From: Thermopetrobacter sp964430935
GTDB lineage: Bacteria > Pseudomonadota > Alphaproteobacteria > Rhizobiales > Aestuariivirgaceae
DNA length: 64,000 bases
Reading direction: 5' to 3'
NCBI GenBank assembly: GCA_964430935.1
Contig: CAYSHK010000004.1
Location: forward strand, 55,951 to 119,950
Part shown: one piece after another, positions 26,673 through 35,115 of the stretch
Numbering within the stretch: the first letter of the stretch is position 1
How the letters are laid out: every line of letters begins with the position of its first letter
Program-made: the position numbers and the translations under genes
Notes under the pieces: model-generated
What the model saw: the letters and a program-made list of their open reading frames with translations, nothing else
Database searches by the model: none
What the model was told of the DNA's origin: nothing

Positions 26673-27785
26673 TCAGTCCCTTCCGTTGCCGCCTGTCAGG
26701 CGGGCGAGCAGCGCGGTGATCCGTCGTCTGTCCTCTCCGGCCAGCGCGTTCCATCTGCGGATGTTGGCCAGCGCCCTTTCGGCGTGTCGCGCCCGCCAGT
26801 CCCCTTTCCGCACCATCGTGAAGATGCGCAGCGCCGCCAGGTAGGGATCCGAGGGATCGAAGAACGTGCCGCTGTCCTCCAGCACTTCCCGGAATGCCGG
26901 AATGTCGCTGGCGATCACGGGAAGGCCCGCGTACTGGACCTCCAGCAGGGGCAGGCCCAGTCCTTCGGCGTGGGAGGTCGAGATGAAGACGTCCGCGGTC
27001 TGCAGGATGCGGCGCACTTCGTCGTCGGGGAGATGACCGTGCAGCCGGATGCCCGGGCGTCCGCGCAGCCGTTCCGCGACGTCTCCCCATCCCGGGCGGC
27101 CTATGATGTCCAGGGTCGCCTCGGGAAAGAAGTTGCGGCGCAGTTCGAAAAGGATGTCCGCGGCGGCTTCGTAGTTCTTGCGCGGCTCCAGCGTGCCCAT
27201 GGCGACGAGCCGCAGCCGGGTGTCGGGAGCCGCTCCGCCGGAGCGTCCTTCCGGCGAGAGGCCGAAGACGTTCCGCACCCGGGGCCTGTAGAGATGGATC
27301 TCCGCGTCCTCCCTTGCATGGCGCGCGAGCTCGCCGGCGGTGGTGCGCGAGTTCGCCATGAAGCGCGGCAGGCGTTGGACGGCGCGCCGGAAGGCGGGCG
27401 CCATGTAGAGCCGCGCCTTGCGGGAGAGGTCCTGCGGCCTGGTGATCAGGAAGAGGTCGTGGATGTAGGGGATGACCCTTTCCCCGAAATACAGAAGCGG
27501 CGGCGCCGGCGGGAAGCCCGGGCACAGCAGGATGGCGCGCGGATCGCCGTGCAGCTTCAGCGGCAGGGCGAGGTATTGTCCCGCCACCAGCCCGGCGAGT
27601 CCCGGAAAGGGCGCCTCGACGGGCGTCACCGGCAGCGGGGAGAGAGCCTCCGCGGAGAACAGCTCGAGGGTGATGCGCTCCAGCCCCGTCAGGGCACGGC
27701 CCGACATGTGGGTCGTATCGACCAGTACCGGGGCGGGACCGGCAACGGTATGTGACCGGTGCATCTCCGTCGCATGCGTGTTCAT
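26673..27785 (-). CDS. Glycosyltransferase family 4-type
   Basis: 370 residues from ATG 27785, which overlaps the preceding stop by 4 bases. GT-B fold with the retaining EX7E motif in EGLGLPLLEVQYAGLPVIASD-like context (about residues 285-305), the nucleotide-sugar block VAMGTLEPRKN and DVFISTSHAEG. It should add a sugar during synthesis of the repeat unit exported by the flippase. Donor and acceptor are unknown. Confidence 0.88.
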   Translation of the reverse strand: MNTHATEMHRSHTVAGPAPVLVDTTHMSGRALTGLERITLELFSAEALSPLPVTPVEAPFPGLAGLVAGQYLALPLKLHGDPRAILLCPGFPPAPPLLYFGERVIPYIHDLFLITRPQDLSRKARLYMAPAFRRAVQRLPRFMANSRTTAGELARHAREDAEIHLYRPRVRNVFGLSPEGRSGGAAPDTRLRLVAMGTLEPRKNYEAAADILFELRRNFFPEATLDIIGRPGWGDVAERLRGRPGIRLHGHLPDDEVRRILQTADVFISTSHAEGLGLPLLEVQYAGLPVIASDIPAFREVLEDSGTFFDPSDPYLAALRIFTMVRKGDWRARHAERALANIRRWNALAGEDRRRITALLARLTGGNGRD

Positions 27786-30124
27786 TGTGCGGCCTCCGCC
27801 ATCGTGTCGCCCGGGGAGGGGCTCTTCCGTTCCCTTTCTGCGTCCGCTCCGCCGGAGCGTCTTGCGCCGGCGTTCCATACCATGCTGCAGGGCAGGCCGG
27901 CATCATGGACGAGAGCCGCGGCCTTGCGCACCACCTCGGAATCCGCGCCCTCGGGGCCGACGGAGAGTATCACGCCGTCGACCAGCCGGGAGAGTTCCAG
28001 CGGCCCGTCGGGCTGCGAGACGGGCATGGCGTCGATGATGACGCGGTCGTAGCGGGAGAACAGCTCCCTCAGCCATTCGCGGAACGTTTCCAGCCGTTCC
28101 TCCTTCACGCCTTCGAGGTCTTCCGTGGCCAGCGGCAGGAAGCGGATGCGGCTTTCCGGGTCGTGGATGACCAGCTTCTCCGGACGGATCCAGCCCTTCA
28201 GCGCCTGCTCCAGTTTCGGCGCGCCCGTCGGCATCAGAACCTCCGAAAGCCGGGGATCGCAGCGGTCGGCGTCGATGAGCAGGACGTTCTCTCCGCGGCC
28301 GGCGGCGGCCAGGGTCAGGGCCCAGGCGAGGGTGGTTCCTCCGTGGCCGCTCTCCGGAGTGGTCACGGCCAGTACGCGCCAGTCCGCGGTGGCGTCCAGG
28401 ATGCGCTCCATGGCCCGCCGGAAGGTCCTGCGGGCGTCCGTGTCCGGCTTCGTCAGAGCCTCGTGCGCCTCGTGCAGGAAAGCACCCGGCGTTCCGTCGT
28501 CCGCGGCGAGGCGGGGCATGTGCAGATCCGTATGCAGAAGACGCGGGCTGTCGGCCTCTCCGGGAAGGGGGGTGGCCGTTTCATGCCGCAGTTCCGCACG
28601 CTTCTTCCCGTCGATGATGCGCACGCCGCCGCGCGGGGACGGGTTTCCTCCCTCTCCTCCGGAACGGGAGCGGCCCAGGTCCCGCAGCAGGGCGAGGGCG
28701 ATGCCGAAGCCCAGTCCGAGAATGCCGGCGAGCCCGAGGATCAGCTTCTTCTTCGGCCAGGAGGCGTACTCCGGCGGCAGGGCGGGGGAGATGATCCGGG
28801 CGTCGGGGATCTGCAGCTTGCTGGCCTCGCCCGATTCCTTCGACTTCAGCAGGAAGGCCTCGTAGACCTTCCGCCGGGCCGCCGCCTCGCGTTCCAGTTC
28901 GCGCAGACGCACCCGTGCATGGTTGATGTTCTCGACGATCCGCTTCTGTTTCTCCAGAGCCTTCTCCAGATTGCGCACCTCGTCCATGGCGGATTTCGCT
29001 TCCGCCCCGGCGGACCGGGCGATGCGGCGCAGCTCGTCGAGTATGAGGCCGCGGAGGCGCTCGGCCTGCGCCACGGCCGCCTGCAGGGTCGGATGGCGCG
29101 GCCCCAGGCTCTGGGCCAGCGAGGAGGCGCGGGCGGAGGCGCGGGCGTATTCGGCCCGCAGCTGCGCCACGACGGGCGAACGGGTGACCTCGTCGGTGGC
29201 ATCGGGAACGGTGCCCGCCGCAAGAGCCGCGCGGACCTTCTCCTCCCGCGCCTTGGCGTTGGCGGCCCGTGCGCGGGCCTTCTCCAGCTCCTCGCCAAGT
29301 CGTTTCAGCCGGGTTTCGTTCTCGATCTGATCCTTGCCCGTGACGACGATGCCGTTCTTGCGCTTGAAGTCCTCCACCTTGCGCTCCGCCTCGACCAGCT
29401 GCTTGCGCAGGACTTCGAGGCGGTCGGCGAGCAGGTTGTTCACCTTCCCCGCGGTGGTGGCCTTGGATTCCGTCTGGTCGGCGATGTAGGCGCGCGCGAT
29501 GGCGTTGGCCAGCCGTGCCGCCTTCGCGGGATCTTCGGACGTCACCGAGACCTCGAGCACGAACGTCTTTTCCGCGCGCCGCACCTTGAGCCGCTTCATG
29601 AGCGTGCGCAGGGCGATCTCATCGCGGGTTTCCCGCGTGCTTTCCGCCTTCCGCCCGAACAGGGCGCGCAGGCGCGAAAGCGGGCTCCGTTCCGGCCGCG
29701 TGCCGTTGAACTCCGGATCCTTCTCCAGCCCTTCGCTCTTCACGACGCGGCGCAGCACGGTCTCGGACACGATGATGCGCGCCTGGCTCTCGATCATCAT
29801 GAGCTCGGAGGACAGGCCCGGTGAAATCAGTCCGCCGCCGATCAGCGCCTGCTGTCGCGGCGTAATGAGAACCTCGGTCGTGGCCGTGTACAGCGGTGTC
29901 TGCGACCAGGCCCAGGCACCGGCGGCGGCGAGGAACACGAGGACGGTCGCCGCGATGACCGTCCATTGCCGACGCAGCGCCCCGAGCAGTCCGAACAGGT
30001 CCATGCCGTCCCGGTCGGCGGTATCCTTCTCTCCTGTGTTTCCGTGGGGTGGCGGCAGCATGATGGTCTGGACAGAGTCCGGCTCCTTCCCCCGGAATTC
30101 CGATTCTGGAATCTGATGTGACAT
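27782..30124 (-). CDS. Wzz/BY-kinase-like polysaccharide copolymerase with defective Walker A
   Basis: 780 residues from ATG 30124. Wzz chain-length domain with two membrane segments (about 54-74 and 459-480) bracketing a coiled-coil periplasmic region (about 215-430), then a cytoplasmic BY-kinase-like ATPase (about 560-755). Walker A' (LLIDADRCDP, 615-624) and Walker B (VIIDAMP, 695-701) are recognisable, but Walker A reads SGHGGTTLA (592-600): the lysine of GxGK[ST] is replaced by glycine. No tyrosine cluster follows. It is thus a likely non-kinase copolymerase. Expressed from a sigma-54-type promoter at 30189-30202. Confidence 0.88.
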   Translation of the reverse strand: MSHQIPESEFRGKEPDSVQTIMLPPPHGNTGEKDTADRDGMDLFGLLGALRRQWTVIAATVLVFLAAAGAWAWSQTPLYTATTEVLITPRQQALIGGGLISPGLSSELMMIESQARIIVSETVLRRVVKSEGLEKDPEFNGTRPERSPLSRLRALFGRKAESTRETRDEIALRTLMKRLKVRRAEKTFVLEVSVTSEDPAKAARLANAIARAYIADQTESKATTAGKVNNLLADRLEVLRKQLVEAERKVEDFKRKNGIVVTGKDQIENETRLKRLGEELEKARARAANAKAREEKVRAALAAGTVPDATDEVTRSPVVAQLRAEYARASARASSLAQSLGPRHPTLQAAVAQAERLRGLILDELRRIARSAGAEAKSAMDEVRNLEKALEKQKRIVENINHARVRLRELEREAAARRKVYEAFLLKSKESGEASKLQIPDARIISPALPPEYASWPKKKLILGLAGILGLGFGIALALLRDLGRSRSGGEGGNPSPRGGVRIIDGKKRAELRHETATPLPGEADSPRLLHTDLHMPRLAADDGTPGAFLHEAHEALTKPDTDARRTFRRAMERILDATADWRVLAVTTPESGHGGTTLAWALTLAAAGRGENVLLIDADRCDPRLSEVLMPTGAPKLEQALKGWIRPEKLVIHDPESRIRFLPLATEDLEGVKEERLETFREWLRELFSRYDRVIIDAMPVSQPDGPLELSRLVDGVILSVGPEGADSEVVRKAAALVHDAGLPCSMVWNAGARRSGGADAERERKSPSPGDTMAEAAQ

Positions 30125-30150
30125 GAAAGCCCTCTGATTGCCTACCCGCT

Positions 30151-30173
30151 GCGAACGGCCCGCCGCCGTTCGC
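30151..30173. promoter_or_regulatory. Hairpin in the 5' leader of the wzz operon
   Basis: A perfect 9-bp stem GCGAACGGC / GCCGTTCGC with a 5-base loop, between the sigma-54 promoter and the ATG at 30124. It would lie at the very start of the minus-strand transcript. Confidence 0.4.
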
Positions 30174-30188
30174 GTCGCTAGGGAATGA

Positions 30189-30202
30189 GCAAGAATCGTG
30201 CC
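30189..30202 (-). promoter_or_regulatory. Sigma-54 promoter of the polysaccharide operon
   Basis: On the minus strand GGCACG-ATTC-TTGC, with GG and GC separated by exactly 10 bases, matches the RpoN -24/-12 consensus (TGGCACG-N4-TTGC). It lies 65-78 bases upstream of the wzz start. A weaker mirror on the plus strand, TGGCATG-TTTC-TTGA at 30254-30268, faces the GNAT gene but lacks the -12 cytosine. Confidence 0.6.
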
Positions 30203-30328
30203 GCTATGATGACCCAACGGAAACCCCAACCACACTTTTTGCGTGCGTTTATCTGGCATGTTTCTTGAAAGGGGCGTGGGGTCCGGAGAAACGGATGGCT
30301 TCAGGGAGAAACCGCTTCGGAGCGGAAG

Positions 30329-31498
30329 ATGAACATGCTCGCACCGTCGACCAATATCGTGATCGAAACCGTGGAGGATCCGGAAGTTGTGCGTGCACGC
30401 TGGGACGCCCTTCAGCGCAGGGCTCTCGCCACGCCTTTCCAGACGCATGAATGGTGCCTCCGCCTGTATGATACCGTGGGCCGCGCGCGGGGAGCACGGC
30501 CTCTGATCGTGATCGTCAGGGACAGGGGAACGGAGGAGGACATCGCGCTTCTTCCGCTGGCTCTCGAACGGCGGGCGGGCACCGACATCGTGTCTTTCGC
30601 CGATTTCGGGCTTTGCGATTACGCCATGCCCATCTTCATTCCGGAGGGAATGTTCCAGATCGGAACAGTCCGTACAATCTGGCCGAGAATACTGGAGGCT
30701 CTGCCTTCCGCCGATCTGATCCATTTCGACAAGATGCCGACGGAATTCCACGGGGAGGGGAATCCTCTCGCTGGCCTGCCGGGGCTGACGACGGCGGATC
30801 TGGATTGTTGGCGGACGCATCTGCCGGAGAATTGGGAGGACTACGAACGGGGTCTGAGCAAGCAGTCGCGTCGCGCCATCCGGCGACGGGCATCGAAGCT
30901 GAACAGATTGGGGGTGGCCGAGGTGGAGTTTCTGCGCGGTGGCGCGGAGGCGGGAAGGATGCTGGACCTTCTGCGTCGGGCGCGCAAGGAGCGCTTCGAG
31001 AGGCTGGGCCGGAAGGACGCGATGGACGATCCGGCGGTTCATATGTTCTACCGGGGATTGGCGACGGGTGGAGATGGAGGGATGCCGCTGATGAGCGTGC
31101 TCCGTCTGAATGGCGAAGTCGTGGCTCTCGTCTTCGGCATGCTGAAGGACATGCATTTCTACATGCTGGCGATGACGTTCGTGCAGGGAAGGCCGGAACT
31201 GGAGAAATGCGCGCCGGCGCTCGTTCTGGTGCACAGGATGATGGCCGATCTGCATGCCGAGGGACTGCGGATCTACGATTTCACGATCGGTGCGGAATCA
31301 TACAAGCGCGCCTTTGGTGCCCATCGCGAACAGCTCCATGAATATCTGCACCCTCTGACCGGCAGGGGGCGCGCTTTCGTGATGGCGAAGCGTCTGCGCA
31401 GTGCTCTGCGTCATGTGCGACGGAGCAAGCGCGCGGTGCTGGAGCGGATCGACAGATGGAGGGAGCGGGGCCATGGCCGCGGCCGGAATCGAGCCTGA
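30329..31498 (+). CDS. GNAT/FemAB-type acetyltransferase (CelD/BcsL-like)
   Basis: 389 residues. The protein has the two-GNAT-lobe layout of the Acetyltransf_6/FemAB group often found in exopolysaccharide loci: ATPFQTHEWCLRLYD near the N-terminus, then SKQSRRAIRRRASKLNRLG and the C-terminal YDFTIGAESYKRAFG block. It probably acylates a sugar or links an amino acid during polysaccharide synthesis. Divergent from the wzz operon. Its end overlaps the next gene by 26 bases. Confidence 0.82.
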   Translation: MNMLAPSTNIVIETVEDPEVVRARWDALQRRALATPFQTHEWCLRLYDTVGRARGARPLIVIVRDRGTEEDIALLPLALERRAGTDIVSFADFGLCDYAMPIFIPEGMFQIGTVRTIWPRILEALPSADLIHFDKMPTEFHGEGNPLAGLPGLTTADLDCWRTHLPENWEDYERGLSKQSRRAIRRRASKLNRLGVAEVEFLRGGAEAGRMLDLLRRARKERFERLGRKDAMDDPAVHMFYRGLATGGDGGMPLMSVLRLNGEVVALVFGMLKDMHFYMLAMTFVQGRPELEKCAPALVLVHRMMADLHAEGLRIYDFTIGAESYKRAFGAHREQLHEYLHPLTGRGRAFVMAKRLRSALRHVRRSKRAVLERIDRWRERGHGRGRNRA

Positions 31499-31883
31499 GG
31501 TCCGTCACGAGCCGGAAGCGCCGTCGCCGCGCGGTACGGGGCTCGTGCTCGGTGCCGCCTGCGCGGTCGCGGCCTGGGTGTGGCGCGACGGGCCGGCCCT
31601 GTGGCCCCTGCTCGCGGTTTCCACCGGCCTGGTTCTGGCCGCGCTGCTGCGCCCCGCCCTGCTCGAACCGCTGAACCGGGCCTGGTTCCGGCTGTCCCTG
31701 CTTCTGGGGCGGATCATGACGCCGGTGGTCATGTCGGTCCTGTTCTTCGGGCTGATCACGCCGGTGGCCCTGGTGCTCCGCCTGAAGGGGGGCGATCCCC
31801 TGCGGCTGCGGCGCAGGGGAGACGAACGGACCTGGTGGCGGGAGCGTGCGGACGACGATGGCGACATGCGCAAGCAGTTCTGA
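31473..31883 (+). CDS. SxtJ-family membrane protein
   Basis: 136 residues from ATG 31473, which has a GGAGGGAG site and lies within the 3' end of the GNAT gene in another frame. At least two to three hydrophobic segments are visible (about 26-60 and 75-100), with MTPVVMSVLFFGLITPVALVL-like sequence and a charged C-terminus. SxtJ proteins are known mainly by their gene neighbourhood: next to a DUF5989 peptide and a carbamoyltransferase, as here. Function unknown. Confidence 0.8.
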   Translation: MAAAGIEPEVRHEPEAPSPRGTGLVLGAACAVAAWVWRDGPALWPLLAVSTGLVLAALLRPALLEPLNRAWFRLSLLLGRIMTPVVMSVLFFGLITPVALVLRLKGGDPLRLRRRGDERTWWRERADDDGDMRKQF

Positions 31884-31907
31884 AGGAAGGGGACGAGGAG
31901 AGAGAGG

Positions 31908-32060
31908 ATGAAGGATTTTCTGCTGGAGCTGAAGGACTACGTGGTCAGCCGCAAGAAGTGGCTGCTGCTTCCCATCCTCATGGTTCTGCTGATCTTCGGC
32001 GGCCTGCTGATCCTTGCCCAGGGCTCCGCCGTGGCGCCGTTCATCTACACCATCTTCTGA
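31908..32060 (+). CDS. DUF5989 single-span membrane peptide
   Basis: 50 residues: MKDFLLELKDYVVSRKKWLL, then one hydrophobic helix ending GSAVAPFIYTIF. The RKKWLLLPI junction and the AVAPFIYT end are the family's hallmarks. A GGAGAGAGAGG site precedes the ATG. It lies between the SxtJ gene and the carbamoyltransferase, the normal trio. Probably a small inner-membrane partner of the other two. Confidence 0.88.
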   Translation: MKDFLLELKDYVVSRKKWLLLPILMVLLIFGGLLILAQGSAVAPFIYTIF

Positions 32061-32078
32061 GGCGCGGAGGTGGAGGGA

Positions 32079-33920
32079 ATGCGCGTTCTCGGCATATCCG
32101 CCTTCTACCACGACTCGGGGGCCGCCCTGGTGGAGGACGGCGGGATCGTGGCCGCGGTCCAGGAGGAGCGTCTGACCCGCGTCAAGCACGATCACGCCTT
32201 TCCGGAGAACGCCATCCGCGCCGTTCTGGACATCGCCGGCCTGCGGCTGCGCGATGTGGACCACATCTGCTTCTACGAGAAGCCCTTCGTGAAGTTCGAG
32301 CGGCTTCTCGAGACCTATCTCGCCATGGCGCCGCGCGGCTTCCGTTCCTTCGCCATGGCCATGCCGGTGTGGATCCGCGACAAGCTGTTCCAGAAGTCCG
32401 CCCTGGTGAAGGCGCTGCGGGAAATCGATCCGGAGGCCCCGGCCGTGGAACGTCTGCTCTTCGCGGAGCACCACCAGAGCCATGCCGCCTCCGCCTACTA
32501 TCCCTCGCCGTTCGACGAGGCGGTGGTGCTCACGCTGGACGGCGTGGGCGAATGGGCGACCGCCACGGTCGGCATCGGACGGGGGGAGGAACTGCGGATC
32601 GTGAAGGAGATCCGCTTTCCCCATTCCCTTGGACTGCTCTATTCCGCCTTCACATACTACACGGGCTTCCGCGTCAATTCCGGCGAATACAAGCTGATGG
32701 GGCTGGCTCCCTATGGCGAACCGCGCTACGCGGACCTGATCCGCGAGAAGCTGATCGACGTGCGCGAGGACGGCAGTTTCTGGCTGGACATGCGCTATTT
32801 CGACTACGCCACCGGCCTGACCATGACCAACCGTCGCTTCGACGCCCTGTTCGGCGGCCCGCCCCGCAGGCCGGAGAGTCCCCTGACGCGAAGGGAGATG
32901 GATCTGGCCGCCTCCGTGCAGAAGGTGACGGAGGACATCCTTCTGCGCATGACCCGCGCGCTGGCCGCGGAATACGGCATTCCGAACCTGTGTCTCGCCG
33001 GTGGCGTGGCGCTGAACTGCGTCGCCAACGGGCGGATTCTGCGCGACGGCGCGTTCCGCGACATCTGGATCCAGCCGGCGGCGGGCGACGCGGGCGGCGC
33101 GCTGGGGGCGGCTCTGGCGGCGACGCACCAGTATCTCGGCATCCCCCGGCCGCCTCTGGCTCCGGGCGGGCGGGACCGCATGAAGGGCGCCTTTCTCGGT
33201 CCGGAATACGCGCAGGAGGAGATCGAGCGGCGCCTGCTGGCGGCGGGCGCCCGGTTCGAGGTTCTGGAGGACGGCGCCCTCTACCGCCGCACCGTGGAAA
33301 GGCTGATTGCCGGCGATGCGGTGGGCTGGTTCCAGGGGCGCATGGAATTCGGTCCGCGGGCTCTCGGCGGCCGGTCCATCCTGGGGGATCCGCGCAATCC
33401 CGACATGCAGCGCACGCTGAACCTGCGGATCAAGTACCGCGAATCCTTCCGTCCCTTCGCCCCGTCCGTGCTGCGGGAGCACGTTTCCGAGTGGTTCGAG
33501 CTGGACACCGATTCCCCCTACATGCTGATCGTCGCCGATGTGGCGCGGAAGCGGCTGCTTCCGCTGCCGGAAGAGGCGCGCGAGCTGGAGGGGCTGGAGC
33601 GGCTGAAGGTGCCGCGTTCGGAAATTCCCGCCGTGACCCATGTGGACAATTCCGCCCGGATCCAGACGGTGCATGCGGACACGAACCCGCGCTACCACCG
33701 CCTGCTGACGGAATTCCATGCGGAGACGGGATGTCCGGTGCTGGTCAACACGTCCTTCAACGTGCGGGGCGAACCCATCGTCTGCACCCCCGAGGATGCC
33801 TTCCGCTGCTTCATGGGCACGGAAATGGAAACGCTGGTCGTCGGAAACTGCTTTCTGCGCAAGGAGATGCAGGATCCCTCCCTCGCCGAGGACTACAAGG
33901 AGCGTTTCGAACTGGACTGA
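32079..33920 (+). CDS. Carbamoyltransferase (NodU/CmcH/TobZ family)
   Basis: 613 residues from ATG 32079 (GGAGG site; a GTG nine bases earlier is less likely). Two domains: a Kae1-like domain with MRVLGISAFYHDSGAAL and EHHQSHAASAYYPSPF, containing the metal-binding histidines, and a C-terminal YrdC-like region, MEFGPRALGGRSILGDPRN. The family transfers carbamoyl from carbamoyl phosphate via carbamoyl-adenylate to a hydroxyl group. Here the substrate is probably the exopolysaccharide made by the adjacent genes. Confidence 0.93.
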   Translation: MRVLGISAFYHDSGAALVEDGGIVAAVQEERLTRVKHDHAFPENAIRAVLDIAGLRLRDVDHICFYEKPFVKFERLLETYLAMAPRGFRSFAMAMPVWIRDKLFQKSALVKALREIDPEAPAVERLLFAEHHQSHAASAYYPSPFDEAVVLTLDGVGEWATATVGIGRGEELRIVKEIRFPHSLGLLYSAFTYYTGFRVNSGEYKLMGLAPYGEPRYADLIREKLIDVREDGSFWLDMRYFDYATGLTMTNRRFDALFGGPPRRPESPLTRREMDLAASVQKVTEDILLRMTRALAAEYGIPNLCLAGGVALNCVANGRILRDGAFRDIWIQPAAGDAGGALGAALAATHQYLGIPRPPLAPGGRDRMKGAFLGPEYAQEEIERRLLAAGARFEVLEDGALYRRTVERLIAGDAVGWFQGRMEFGPRALGGRSILGDPRNPDMQRTLNLRIKYRESFRPFAPSVLREHVSEWFELDTDSPYMLIVADVARKRLLPLPEEARELEGLERLKVPRSEIPAVTHVDNSARIQTVHADTNPRYHRLLTEFHAETGCPVLVNTSFNVRGEPIVCTPEDAFRCFMGTEMETLVVGNCFLRKEMQDPSLAEDYKERFELD

Positions 33921-33948
33921 CGCGCCGCCCCCTGCCATGATCCGCCGT

Positions 33949-34191
33949 ATGACGGAAGATCGAGGGAGGGGCCCCGACGAGGCCCGCGAGACACGGAGGC
34001 GCATGGAGCGCGAAATGGAGCGGCTGGGCCAGCAGGGCGAGAAGCTGCTGGGCGGCGGCATGCATCCGCGTGCCGGTGGAGAGCCGGAGGATGCCGTGGA
34101 GCTGTGGGGCCGCCGGATCGGACGTGGCCTCGGGTACGCCTTTGCCCTCTATCTCATCTGGTATCTGCTTGGCACCTACGTCCTGAAATGA
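33949..34191 (+). CDS. Small hypothetical membrane protein
   Basis: 80 residues (ATG 33949; ATG 33937 would add four). A charged, helical N-terminal half (EARETRRRMEREMERLGQQG) is followed by a single C-terminal membrane segment, GLGYAFALYLIWYLLGTYVL. It follows the carbamoyltransferase by 28 bases. No family recognised. It resembles small tail-anchored accessory subunits. Confidence 0.6.
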   Translation: MTEDRGRGPDEARETRRRMEREMERLGQQGEKLLGGGMHPRAGGEPEDAVELWGRRIGRGLGYAFALYLIWYLLGTYVLK

Positions 34192-34194
34192 GAA

Positions 34195-34219
34195 CGGCAC
34201 GCTCCGGGGGAGCGTGCCG
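34195..34219. terminator. Hairpin between convergent genes
   Basis: An 11-bp perfect stem CGGCACGCTCC / GGAGCGTGCCG with a 3-base loop directly after the stop codon at 34191 and 49 bases from the irr stop. Only short A/T runs flank it. Probably a bidirectional terminator. Confidence 0.7.
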
Positions 34220-34267
34220 CGAAATTCCATCCCGCCGTTCCGGAAACGGCAATCCGGTCCGGCCCGG

Positions 34268-34678
34268 TCATTCCTCCAGCCGCACGATCACGTCGATGCT
34301 GGCGACCTTCGCGCCTTCCGGCAGCGGAGGCATCTGCGCGATCTTCAGCTGATCGCCGGGAATGTCGATGAGCCGGCCTTCCTTCACGGAATAGAAATGG
34401 TAGTGCTCGCTGGTATTGGTGTCGTAGAAGGTGCGGCTTCCGTCGGCGATGACCTCGCGCAGCAGACCGGCGCGGGTGAACTGGTTCAGCGTGTTGTAGA
34501 TGGTGGCCAGCGAGACGGACATGCCCTGACGCGCGACTTCCCGGTGCAGCTCTTCCGCCGTGATGTGCCTGTCGCCTCCGGCGAACAGCAGCCGGGCCAG
34601 CGCGAGCCGCTGCCGCGTGGGGCGCAGGCCCGCGTCCCGCAGCTTGCCGGCGATGTCTTCTTCGGTCATGTGCTTCAT
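34268..34678 (-). CDS. irr: Fur-family regulator, Irr type
   Basis: 136 residues from ATG 34678. Winged-helix N-terminus with LRPTRQRLALARLLF and a recognition helix SLATIYNTLNQF, the Irr/PerR pattern. The dimerisation domain carries EHYHFY (92-94), corresponding to the HHH haem/metal motif of Irr but with the middle histidine replaced by tyrosine. There are no cysteines at all, so neither the N-terminal haem regulatory motif nor a structural CXXC zinc site exists. It likely controls iron/haem genes, relevant to an Fe-S- and haem-rich sulfur oxidiser. A good promoter lies just upstream. Confidence 0.82.
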   Translation of the reverse strand: MKHMTEEDIAGKLRDAGLRPTRQRLALARLLFAGGDRHITAEELHREVARQGMSVSLATIYNTLNQFTRAGLLREVIADGSRTFYDTNTSEHYHFYSVKEGRLIDIPGDQLKIAQMPPLPEGAKVASIDVIVRLEE

Positions 34679-34714
34679 GTCAGGTCGTCCCGTGACTGGT
34701 TCGTTAATTGAACC

Positions 34715-34743
34715 GATATACACCAAACGATACTAATTCGCAA
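34715..34743 (-). promoter_or_regulatory. Putative sigma-70 promoter of irr
   Basis: On the minus strand TTGCGA, a 17-base spacer, TATATC. Located 37-65 bases upstream of the irr ATG, in a local AT-rich stretch. Confidence 0.5.
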
Positions 34744-35115
34744 TTATGGCCCCGAAAAGTCTTCCCGGACGATGGAAAACTCTTTTCCGCGCCGGGAGGT
34801 GCATTTCCGGCCGATGCTCCGTCCATCCGTAGATGATCGCATATACATATTTCAATGTGTTAAAATTGCCGCATTGACCGAAGGGCTGAAATCTGGCAAT
34901 AGCAACGCCCAAGCCGCCTGCGCCTGCTGCCTGCTGCTTGCGACAGCATCCCTCCAGACGGCGCCATTTGAAACGGATTCACGCACGCAGACATTTTCCG
35001 GCTGACCCATGTGGGCAGCTGCCGGTTCTCCGGCAGGGGCCTTTTCGCATTTGCGAAAGGCTCGCGCGGTCATGGGGCTTGTGCCGGGTCTGCCAGATTG
35101 AATGGTCTGGAGCCA
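34727..35115. other. irr / TauE intergenic region
   Basis: 389 bases between divergent genes. It contains the irr promoter, an AT-rich inverted repeat (34846-34859) like the one before dsrA, and a short unsupported plus-strand reading frame. The 200 bases before the exporter gene show no recognisable structure. Confidence 0.6.
34846..34859 (+). promoter_or_regulatory. Putative operator, copy 1 (CATATT-TC-AATGTG)
   Basis: A 14-bp inverted repeat in an AT-rich island about 260 bases before the exporter gene. It differs from the dsr copy at 40968-40981 only in the two central bases and one arm position. See the related finding. Confidence 0.4.

Noticed and set aside
25180..27906. A single 908-codon minus-strand protein fusing glycosyltransferase and flippase regions
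   Set aside because: The upstream part is a wrong-frame reading of the glycosyltransferase gene; the flippase has its own ATG at 26667.
34772..35005. A 77-codon plus-strand frame with a CACACC-type cysteine cluster upstream of the exporter
   Set aside because: No ribosome-binding site, no family resemblance, and it spans the putative operator; most likely non-coding control DNA.
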